The translations under genes were made by a program, and so were the position numbers. From Podila epigama (taxonomy: Eukaryota; Mortierellomycota; Mortierellomycetes; Mortierellales; Mortierellaceae), in NCBI GenBank assembly GCA_015679605.1, contig JAAAVE010000045.1, forward strand, positions 1-41,631: 41,631 bases of DNA. The letters run 5' to 3'. This document shows, in pieces, positions 10,733 to 20,648 of the stretch; within the stretch, counting starts at the first letter, position 1, and every line of letters starts with the position of its first letter. A model generated the notes under the pieces. The model worked only from the letters and a program-made list of their open reading frames with translations. It searched no databases and was not told where the DNA came from.

Positions 10733-11994
10733 ATGTATGCATTGTGGATTCAGGTGCAGGGAGATTCTTGCTACTGTATAGCCGACAAAAGAGTTGTATC
10801 ATGTTGCAGAGCAAGAGGCACATTGGAATTCAAGTTTCAACATTCAAAATCATCATGGATCAGAGACATTGAATTTTTCATCATCAAAATTCTGGATCTT
10901 GCGAATTTGCCAATTCTGATGGGGTCAATTTGATTCAGCAATTCACATTCAGGAATCTGTCACCTGTATCACATCAATACCAATAACGCTTGATCAAGGA
11001 CTTCGCATCATGTTTAACATCTGGAAACTCACCATCAACTTTTTTTTTTTAAAATCGAACCTTCATTACTTTTTTTCACAGGGTTTCTTTGAGCAGTCAG
11101 AAACGTTTGGCCGCCGCCGTCTTGAAGTGCGGACAGCGCAAGATCTGGTTGGACCCTAACGAGGTCACTGAGATTGCCAACGCCAACTCTCGTAAGTAGA
11201 GTTCAACCCTATAGTACATTATGCGCTGGCACTGGATCGGGACCTTTTTTCGTTGTCAATTGAACCAGTATCCCAACCCATGCAAGGAAAATATTTTGAG
11301 CACCACGACGAGAATTTACTGCGGAAAAGCACAGACGACAGAAGAAAACCCCTCTACTTGCGGAGGCACTAATCGATCAAGAACAATGTCTTTGGACTGT
11401 GACATGACGAAAAGTTGCGAAGATTTTGGACCATGGACAACCTCTCTTGGAGATATGGTTCAAACAGGGGTCAAAGTATAGAGGTAGTGTAGTCAACTAA
11501 CCACTGGATATTTTTGGTAAACGATTGTAGGCCAGAACATCCGCAAGCTCGTCAAGGATGGTCTCATCATCAAGAAGCCCCAGACCATGCACTCGCTTTT
11601 CCGTCACCGTGAGAAGCTCGCTGCCAAGCGTGCTGGTCGTCACTCTGGCACTGGTAAGCGCCAGGGTACCGCCGAGGCCCGTATGCCCTCCACTGTCATC
11701 TGGATGCGCCGCCAGCGTGTCCTCCGCCGTCTCCTCCGCAAGTACCGTGAGACTGGCAAGATCGACAAGCACTTGTACCACGTCCTCTACATGAAGGCCA
11801 AGGGTAACGTCTTCAAGAACAAGCGTGTCCTTATGGAGTACATCCACAAGGTCAAGGCTGAGAAGCTCCGCGCCAAGCTCATCGCTGACCAGGCTGAGGC
11901 TCACCGCAACAAGACCAAGGCTGCCCGTTCCCGCCGCAACGAGCGTGTTGCTGAGAAGCGTGCTGCTTTCACTGTTGCTGAGACCAAGAAGTAA
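10733..11994 (+). CDS. RPL19: 60S ribosomal protein L19 (eL19)
   Basis: Exons 11082-11191 and 11531-11994 encode nearly all of L19: [28 protein letters not shown] joined to [16 protein letters not shown], then [20 protein letters not shown] and [17 protein letters not shown]19 is a large-subunit protein with a long C-terminal helix that forms an intersubunit bridge. The first exon begins G-GTT-TCT, so the upstream exon must end in AT and the start codon is split by a phase-2 intron (AT|G). The best candidate is A10733-T10734 followed by GTATGC, after a pyrimidine-rich leader; then intron 1 is 347 bp, intron 2 is 339 bp and the protein has 191 residues, normal for the family. An AT|GTATTT near 10014 is an alternative. 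Codon use is strongly biased towards C-ending and CGT/AAG codons, as expected for a highly expressed gene. Confidence 0.95.
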
Positions 11995-12205
11995 AAAGTT
12001 TGATTTGGTTTGTCCACTCTTTACCTTTGTCTAATTCCTTTTTATTTCAACACATGAAATGGTTCTTTTTCTTTTTTGTTCAAATCGTTGTCTCTCGTGC
12101 AGAGCAGCAGAAGAAGAGTCCAATACACATTGTTTGAAAACCAGAGATGGGAAAAAAAATAGTTTGGCTATATTTTATACTGTATTCGTAATGATGTAAG
12201 GGATT

Positions 12206-13557
12206 TTAGCGACTTCTAGTTCCGCCATATCCTGTAGCAGTTCGTGTTGCGCCTGGTGACGAGGATGACGATGATGATGAGGACGGGCCGGGGGCGGCAT
12301 TTGATCTGGAGTATCCCCAAGAGGACGAAGGCTGTTGCGCGTAGTGCATTGTATCGTCATGGTATTGGCGACGGTTGTTATATCTATTCGTTGCCAGATG
12401 GGTTGCCAGACCAAGGCCCAGTCCTGACCAGAATCCAGGTCGGTATCCTTCTGAGGGTGCTAATGATAAGATGTGATAGGTCATGTTATTATTACAGAGC
12501 TGATTTCTTGTAGAGTGAAAAGATCAAGAATTGCCTCCAAGATCGATCGACATACCTGATGGTTTATGATAGTGGTCGTGGCCAGAGCCCCATCCACTGC
12601 CCCATCCACCACCATGACCTCCTCCTCCACCACCACCGCCACCTCCGCTTCCATGGCTCGAAGCTCTGTACGGTGGTGGTGGATCGTCGCGGGGGGTTGT
12701 TGGTTGGAACAGTCTCTGCACGAACGAATATAATATGTATCCAACGATGCTCATCCAAGTACAAAAGTAGAGTGTTTCCATCCAGGACCTACGCTTGACT
12801 GGCATTTCGTTATAAAGAAGACCGAGAAATATGCAATTAGTATTTACGCATGCAATAAGCAAGGAAACTACAAGAACAAAGGACTTTGTCTTTGCAATAT
12901 ACCTTTGTTGACCCAGTTTTTGATATCTGAATCATCCCACGAGTATCCTTGATGACGATGGTTGCCGGTGTAATGAAGCTTATATTCGAGACCGCAGCTC
13001 CCCTTGAGGACAAATGGATCATCAGGATTTTTGTAACCTGCCAAGAACAAAAAAAAATCGAGTCAATATTAAGGCTGACCGGAAAAGAACAAGATTAGCT
13101 CTCAATTATCTGACAATACCTTCACAATAAACATCCAGCTGTCCGAATCGAACGTTCTCAGGGAGATCAGCTTGACACTTCCACTGCACATCATCTCCAT
13201 TGGATCCGGTGTTGGTGCACTGTACCACGTCTATTAAGGATGTGCAATGTAAACATTTTTTGCGTATGCGCTCAAACATCAAACCACGTTCATCATCGTA
13301 TATCTTGAAACATCGTGATCCTACGTACCTGGCTCATAGAGACCGCAAGCATTGCCACCAATGCAGTTCAGCTGAGGGACGGGACTTGTCCTTCGCCCTG
13401 TAGTCATGCGTCCCTGGTGTAAGGTTATAGTCTGGACATCTCGAAGTAGGACCTTTTGATGGCCATAGGCTGCGACAGAACTGCTTGCCCAACTGAGAGC
13501 AAGAACAAGTGCGAGCGTAAGGGTTCTACTGCGAGGTTGCCTTGTTGCTGGCATCAT
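12206..13557 (-). CDS. SARAF/TMEM66-like ER membrane protein
   Basis: Five exons (13557-13329, 13230-13120, 13037-12903, 12798-12556, 12459-12206) with four GT-AG introns of 82-104 bp give 323 residues. A signal peptide (about 1-30, LALVLALSWASSSVAA core) precedes a Cys-bearing luminal domain with KVLLRDVQTITLHQGRMTT, SPVPQLNCIGG, DDVQWKCQADL and PDDPFVLKGSCGLEYKL, all matching animal SARAF. One transmembrane helix lies at about 167-186, followed by a PPPPY motif, a glycine-rich stretch, GFWSGLGLG and a C-terminal ATGYGGTRSR that resembles the SARAF tail. In animals SARAF is an ER protein that turns off store-operated calcium entry through STIM/Orai. Those partners are generally absent from fungi, so the role here is unknown; a luminal calcium or ER homeostasis function is inference only. 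The exon 3-4 acceptor (12799) was chosen by phase and has alternatives. Confidence 0.9.
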
Positions 13558-13805
13558 GTTGGTGGGAGGGAAAGAATTAAAGATGTGAATGAGGAAAAGA
13601 GAAGAATGAAATGGTCTCCATCAACAAGAAAAAAAAAAGACATGTTCGAATAACGTGGCCGCTCATGAGTGGTTTCTCGCATTTTCCTTTCCACTGTCCA
13701 AAAAAGGATACCAAAGTAGACAGCAAATAAAAAAGAAAAAAAAAGGTGGAGACATGAACGAAATTCTCAAATGATTTTATTACGATAAAGACAACCTGAC
13801 AACGC

Positions 13806-16228
13806 TTAAGCAGCCATCTCCTTCTGCTCCTCCTCCTGGGTCTGACGCTGTTTCAAGACCAAGTTGTTACCGGTCACACGCTTGTAGAGATCCTTGACAT
13901 CGTCGCAGACAGTCTCAAAGTGAGATGTGGCATCATAAGACTTGGAGATGAAGACCTGATCCTTCTTGCCATCGTGGATGGGCACAGAGATATCGGCAAT
14001 TTGAATGAACCTGTGTAGGATAGATAGGTTGAGGGTGGGCAAGAAAAATAGAAAGAGTTAGATCAGAGACGTTAAAAAAAGGGCTTTGCATAGGATGGAC
14101 ACATTTCTCAAACAAAAAACACATACTTGTCAACGATTGGGCCAAGGAGGTCGAGACCAGGTTGGATCTCGAGGTGGGGGTTCTCGGTCTCGATGACGGT
14201 CGAGACAATGGCAAGGTAATGGTTCTTCTCGCAGACGTTGTGGGATGCAGAGACACCAGCGACATAGATGTCGTTCTTGCGATTGACCTGGTTCTGGGGA
14301 ATGATCAGCTGGAACGAGTCAACGTTCTCGGTGTTGGGGATAGGTCCACGGAGCAAGCAGATGGCGCGGATCACACGGTCAATCTTCTGAACCTTCTCAG
14401 GTGCGTATGAGGGGTCGCAGATGACCTGGGAGCACTTGGCAACCTCGGCGCCAGAGCGGACACCAACAACCTTACCATCCTCGTACACAATCTCGTCGAC
14501 CTTCTTGTCCAACATGTAAGTGCCTCCATAAATGGCACTCAAACTACGAACGTGAGAATATTTGGGGTGATTAATATTACATATGGTGAGAAAAAAAAAG
14601 GGGGGCGAGGGGTGTTGCATATGATCTTGCATATCTGACAGACACATGGACATGGTGCATACCGAGCAAAACCTTGGGGAAGCTCACCCAGACCATAGAG
14701 AGGGTAAAGATAAGGAGACTTGCCCCAGCGAGCCATAGAAGACATGTAGAGGGTAATGCGCTCAAAGGTCTCGAGAGCAGGACGGTTCAAATAGCTATTG
14801 TGAGTAAAGTGGCATGAAAGCGAGTCAGTTTTTGTCATTACAAACAAAAAAATAATTGTGAACCAAGTGAATCGATCAACAATGTCAGATAATGAATGCC
14901 ACAGAGTGAAGCCTTTACCTGTCTTCCAAATGCAAGGCCAAGGCATGTCCGATAAAATCAATGGTACCAGGCTCCAAACCAAACTTTTCATAGATGGCGT
15001 TCATAGGGGTGACAGCGGCATCCATTCCTTGGTGAGTTGAGGGATCCTCCTGCTTGTAGGTCTGGACAAACTCAAAGAACTTCTTGGCGCGACGCTTCTC
15101 AAAGAGGCCCATGAGAGGGGAGCGGACAGCCTCCATCTCGCTGGCGGGGACCTTGGCGATCTTGCCATCACGGTAGACAAAGGAGCCTGCGATCTGCTTG
15201 AACTCCAAGTAGCGGGTGACATCAGTGTGGACAAGAATCTTGACGAGCTCACCGTTGGCCATCATGAACTTGGGGATCAAGTCAACGTTGTAGTCACGAT
15301 CACGGCCCAAGGCAGCAGGGGGAGCCTCGCCATTACGGAACTGTCTGTAAAGCTGTTAGAGAAGCAAGAAGAAGAATAAAGTGTAAGTGTGTGTGTGGGG
15401 TAAAAAAAGGAGCTGTAAAAATAGCGAAAACTTTTTTGCTTTCCTTTTCATTTTCAACCCTCCCCAAAAATAAATTCACCAGCAAAATTAAAAAAGAGCT
15501 TTTCTCCCACTCAAGCCTAACCGAGAGCATGCTGTCAGCACCCTTGGCGCCTCTTCCCGGATTGGACGTTGAGCAGCTCCCATTCCATAAATATATATGT
15601 TGTAGTCTTGGGCAAGCAAGCTAACAAGCAAAAAAAAAAAAAAAAAAAAAAAAGGAAGGTACTAGAAACCTTGGCATGCTCCTATCCAACCATCAATACG
15701 AGCTAGTACGATACGTTGAAGGAAAGAAAAGGAAAGGGGGAACAATGACACCAAATTCCTTGTTACAGTTGGGGATGCTTCAATGAAAAAAAGAGACTCT
15801 TTCTCTGATGGCAACGGACAGCCTGGTGCGCAAGATGAGAGGCGCGTCTGATCGCATCCAACAGGTGGTTTGTCGGGTGATATGAAATATGTGTATGTGT
15901 TTACCTGAGTCAAGTTCAAGGATGCACTGTCACCTCCGTAGTAGTCGTTGCGGTCCAAGTGAAGAACCTTCTTACCCTCGATAGAGAGAAGACCAGAGAG
16001 AATGCACTCGGTCAGACCAGTGCCCATGACAATGATATCGTATGTCTCATCCTAACGAAATGGTTCAAGGGCGAGATGGGGAAGAAAACGAGAAACGTCA
16101 GTCAAAGAGAACGTGTTTGATGAAAACATCACATCAACCATGCAGTGTACACTGGCAACGTGAAAAAAAGCGCGTTAGTTAATGGCAATCGGCAAAGAGT
16201 GAACAAAAAGTCAATGAGAGCTCACCAT
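13806..16228 (-). CDS. GDI1: Rab GDP-dissociation inhibitor
   Basis: Six exons (16228-16226, 16051-15905, 15352-14919, 14794-14663, 14543-14127, 14010-13806) give 445 residues, the usual length of Rab GDI. The first coding exon is only the ATG. The N-terminus carries the flavoprotein-like [15 protein letters not shown] nucleotide-fold motif and DRNDYYGG, then [39 protein letters not shown] with [17 protein letters not shown] and ICDPSY, all GDI/REP sequence-conserved regions. The protein extracts GDP-bound prenylated Rab GTPases from membranes and delivers them back, and is essential in yeast. Intron 2 (15904-15353) is unusually long at 552 bp and holds an A/T homopolymer at 15629-15652. The last 30 residues are Gln/Glu/Lys-rich and do not include a CaaX box, which fits GDI rather than a Rab escort protein. 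Confidence 0.96.
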
Positions 16229-16685
16229 GTTGGTTTAAAGTATGCTGTGTAGGTGGGAAGGATAATGAAAATAAAAAAGTGATGATGTAGAATGAGGTAA
16301 AAGAGAAGAAAAAGATGAAGAGATGATGAGAATGTTGCTCGAAGTAGGTTCTCGAGAGAGATGAGACGAAAGCTCAGGAGACTTCTTTACCACGATTTCC
16401 TTATATCCTGGCTTTGTTTCTATTTTAATGACAGGATTTAAGGGGACTCTTCGATGCCAAAAAAAAAGAATTCAATTTCTCAATTATTCAATCCCACACC
16501 ATTGACCATTGACTGACACGTTAAATCCTTTTTGTCTCCTTTTAACACGCATTTTCACCGTCACCCCAGGACTCGAATCGCATCCTATTTACTATTGTCA
16601 ACAATCTACCCCACTTACGGTTATTTTACTTCACAAACACGCGTCGCATTCACAACAGGGGCCAAAAAAAACACGAACTAGCAGC
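16229..16685. promoter_or_regulatory. Divergent spacer between GDI1 and FCP1
   Basis: 457 bp between the two start codons, which point away from each other. The left part is rich in GA on the plus strand, the right part in CT/CA, typical of fungal leaders. No recognisable element or open frame of note was found. Confidence 0.5.
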
Positions 16686-19600
16686 ATGACCACTTATTGT
16701 ATACCAGAGGAGCATCTCCCAGCGACAATAATCCACGTCAAGACCTCCGTATCAAAGTCACACGACCTCGGAGACGCATTAATTGAATATGAATACAGGG
16801 AGAAAGTCGAGGGATTTGAGGAGGAAGGCAGGACGACTCTCCTTGCAAGAAGAGCAGATATTCTTGCAGCAAAGGACGGGATCGTCCAAAAGATCTTTGT
16901 CGCGCCCGAGACGGTTGTTAGCGACCCTAGGTATTTTTAAACTTTTTATTGAAGCATGTCCATTCCATGATCCTCCTTTCTATTTTTCTACCGAATGACT
17001 GATATTGATGCGCTTTTCTCTTTCTTTGAATCCTTAGCATGTCACTTTTAGAATACGAACCCTGCGATCATGACACGATATATGGTGGAATGTGTGTCAA
17101 TTGTAGTAAAGACATGCCAGCCGATATCATCTCAAAATCGCATGTAAACATGACCCACAATGCCACGACGGTAACCGTCAGTCAAAAAGTATGTTGACAT
17201 CTGTTTCATTTGCAAAAGTTGTAAAGCTTTCATTTCGACTTGTCCAAGTGTATACCAGTGCCAAGGACATTGTTGTGTTCTGTTCTGTAAACCAACATGA
17301 CAATGTAACATACTTTTATTCGAACAATTTTTCCATTGTAGGAGGCGAAACGTATGGAAAGTGACACGGTGAAACGATTATTGGCCGAAGAAAAGTTGAC
17401 CCTGATTGTGGATCTGGATCAAACACTGATTCACGCGACTGTTGGTACATCCATTGACGAGTGGGTGAACGCTCAGGGCCAGATGCCTCGGGTGAGTATC
17501 TACTAGTATTTATGGAGGAAGAGGAGAGCGACTTGACTAAAGATTTCATTGCTAACGATTGACTTTTGTCTTTAGGATATTCGAATGTTTCCTCTACCAG
17601 ATAGCCCTACTCCATACTACATCAAGCTGAGGCAAGTCAATTCTAGGTGTTCACAATGGACGACCTAATATCAAGATATGAAAGGACTAATCATTGTGAA
17701 ACTTCAAACTCGTAGACCGCATCTGGAGACATTTTTGGAAAGGGTATCTGAACTGTATGAACTCCACATCTACACCATGGGCACGCGGAACTATGCCGAT
17801 GCAGTATCGAATGTTATTGATCCAGAAGAAAAGTTTTTTAGTCATCGCATCCTGTCAAGAGATGAAAACCACAGTGAGTATTAGTTACTTTCCAGAGTGC
17901 CTTTCATATGCCCCATTCAAGCACACTAGGAATTCACACAGATGTGCCTGCTATCTAAACTATATTAGGCATTTCACGCAAGTCCATTGAACGTCTCTTC
18001 CCGTGTGACAACTCGATGGTTGTTGTCCTTGATGACAGGGCAGATGTGTGGCAGTACTCGCCTAACTTGATCAAGGTTCACCCTTGTAAGATACAACTCA
18101 TCCTTTTTTTTTTTTGGGCCAATTCCTAGGCTTTTCGCTGTTACTGATAATTTTCTGGGGGGTTCTACTTGTACTCATTGTAGATGAATACTTTGTTGGA
18201 GCAGGAGACATTAATGCTGGTCATCTTCCTAAGCAGGACCCCACACTTAATGTCAAGACTGTGGAGGACGAAGCAGCAGAATCAAAAGGCAATTCAGCTG
18301 AAGAACAGGGCGCGAACAAATCCGGGGAATCAGTATCAACTTCAGAGCAGCCAAAACCTGAAATAGCGGAACCTTCAAAGCAACCCAAGCCCAAGACTCC
18401 AGTTTTAGAGGATAACGACCGTGAACTTGAAAACGTTTTGGAGGTTTGTCACATACTATACCCTATACGGATGGAATATCAACTTGCATGTGTGTTTTCA
18501 AGTATTGATTTTAGGCTTTGTACATGATGTCTGACTAGGTTCTGGAGTTAATCCATGAACGTTTTTATGATGCCCGAGAGAACTTTAAGCAAAAGCAATC
18601 CAAACATGATGCAGATGTGAAGGTAATGAGTTGTGTGTTATCTGGAGCTATTTGGAGACTGGATGATACGAATAGTCAGGGGCAATTGACATTCCTTGTG
18701 AGTTATGGTACTAATTTTTCTATATTTTGACTTTGACTGTATGTTCATCAATGTGAAATATAGGTGGTCATCCGTGACTTGAAGAAGAGCGTGTTACATG
18801 GGGTACATCTTGTCTTTAGTGGTGTAATCCCTTTAGGAGTTCCTCAAGAAAACACTGATATTTGGAAGCAAGCAGAGGCTTATGGAGCAACATGCTCGAC
18901 AGATATCAACAGTCATACAACACATGTTGTGGCTCCAAGGGTATGGTGCCTGTTCGCGCTTTTGTATTCAGACATTTTTATCATTCATGCAACTTTGCAC
19001 ATGTAATGTCAAAGTAGTTACCTAACAGATTTATATTGTGCATGATTTCATAGGCGGGTACATCAAAGACGACCAAGGCGCTCGCCCGGGGACTCAAAGT
19101 GGTTAAGCCAGAATGGCTGTACCACAGCATTTCGAAATGGAAAAAGCAGGACGAAGCACAGTATCAACTCGGGAAAAGTAAGGCAACGACATCCCCTGTT
19201 TCTACAACTCCACCAGCGCCACCAGAGGAGGATGAAGAAATTGATTCTGGGAGCGAAAAAGAGGATGGTGGTGTCTCTGAAGGGATGGACGAGAATCATG
19301 AACCATTGAGTGTGGGTAATAACTTTGTCACTGAAGGTCTCAAATCAATGAACTGGGATGACCTGGATAAGGAGGTGGAAGACTTTGTTGGTGACTTGGA
19401 TGACACGGATTTTGACAGCGACACCAGGTAAAACATGTCGATTTCGATTTCTTTTGTCTTCCCAAACACACATACTCTCTTTTTCTACTTTTTTTCATGT
19501 GGCATTATTGTATAGCCATCCCTCTACCTTTACCTATATGTTCTGTTGTCATCTAACCCATCATCGAAATCGTGGTTTAATAATCATAGCACGAAGAGTA

Positions 19601-20106
19601 ATTCCCAAAGTGACGCCAGAACAGACGGAAACAGGTCACCTCTTGCATCCCTCAAACGGACCAAGGTGCAAAGGCGATCTGGTCTAGGTGCCAATGTCAC
19701 GTACGCAAGCAGCGATGATGAGGATGAGAGCCAGAGAGACACAGATACTATGGAAGGCCTAGTCACTCAAGATGGCAACGGTGACGAAGGGAGGAGTTCG
19801 GGTGAGAGTGATGGTGAGATTGACGAAGAAAGTGGCTCGGATGATGACGATGAGACTGCTAGTGGTGACGATGGGCCATTGGGTCGTGTAAAGCGGCGAC
19901 GACTGAGTGCAAAGGAAAGTGATGATCCGGAGCACCCATCTTTGACAGAATCAGCAGTGGAAGATGATACCCTTGCAATTGGCGAGGAAGAGGACGACGA
20001 CGAAGAGGAGGAGGAAGAGGAAGATTATGATTCCGACTTTTTGAAGGATATGGAGGATGACCTTGAGGCGCAAATGAACCACGACACGGGCGATGAGGAA
20101 GCCTAG
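16686..20106 (+). CDS. FCP1: RNA polymerase II CTD phosphatase Fcp1
   Basis: Eleven exons (16686-16930, 17038-17188, 17342-17491, 17576-17631, 17716-17873, 17969-18085, 18184-18443, 18539-18622, 18764-18940, 19054-19427, 19590-20106) give 762 residues. Domains in order: biotinyl/lipoyl-like N-terminus with CDHD..MCVNC (about 88-104), the FCP1-homology HAD phosphatase domain with VDLDQT (nucleophile Asp156, acid/base Asp158), ELYELHIYTMGTRNYA and VVVLDDRADVW, a low-complexity linker, a BRCT domain (about 416-503) with GVHLVFSGVIPLG and KPEWLYHSISKW, and a long acidic C-terminal tail. Fcp1 removes phosphates, mainly Ser2-P, from the Pol II carboxy-terminal repeats so that the enzyme can be reused; the BRCT and acidic tail bind the CTD and TFIIF. 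The intron after residue 200 has a GC donor (GCAAGT). Yeast Fcp1 is of similar length (732). Confidence 0.95.
17632..17715 (+). other. GC-AG intron in FCP1
   Basis: Frame and conserved sequence force exon 4 to end at 17631 (..IKL plus AG) and exon 5 to begin at 17716 (A, then PHLETFLE). The bases following the exon are GCAAGT and the intron ends in CGTAG. GC followed by AAGT is the known strong context for rare GC-AG introns. The nearest GT donor, four bases downstream, would shift the reading frame. Confidence 0.85.
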
Positions 20107-20648
20107 AGTGCAATGAGCCACCATTTTTGTACAATAGCCTGTGCTTGCCAAAGTGGCATAGCATTCCAATCTGTTGTGGCCATTGCGGGTTATTTTATTT
20201 TATTTTATTTTTTGCAGTATACGTGTGTGTATGCTCGAATATGCGTGTGTGTGTGTGTTTGAATTGTTTGTCGGTTTGTGTGTCAATCAAAGATGCGCTT
20301 GGTTGCATATAGTACAATGAGCATTGACACCGTCCTGGTCAGGTTGGCATGGTAAACTCAATTCTCACGCGTCGTTCTCACCTGGACGCGAACAGGAAAA
20401 CCTTATCTTCAACAAAGTGAGATGCTTATTTTTTTTATTTTTTTGTCATTCTCCATCCACATTACGACATCTTTTTCATCCCCACGCTCGCTTTTCCAAC
20501 CCAATCACAAACCTTCTTCCTTTCATTCACCCAACGTTCAGTTCAACGAGCAGTCCTTTTTGAATACCTTTCCTTTTTTTATTTCGCCCCTTGTCCATTG
20601 TGAAAAAATTCTCACAGATCTTTTTTCTATCACAAGTCATAAGCAAGA
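20107..20648. other. Spacer between FCP1 and the RTG2-like gene
   Basis: 542 bp. The left half has a repeated ATTTT stretch (20191-20212) and a GT-rich tract (20222-20262) and likely belongs to the FCP1 3' end. The right half, from about 20410, is a pyrimidine-rich leader with few purines that ends at the Rtg2-like start. No gene seen. Confidence 0.5.

Noticed and set aside
11497-11904. 135-codon antisense frame over RPL19
   Set aside because: Codon-bias shadow; Leu/Val/Glu-rich with no family resemblance, while the sense strand encodes L19.
12803-12862. Extra coding stretch upstream of the SARAF transmembrane exon
   Set aside because: Would need a 35-base intron; the acceptor at 12799 gives a normal 104-base intron, keeps phase and places the helix as in the family.
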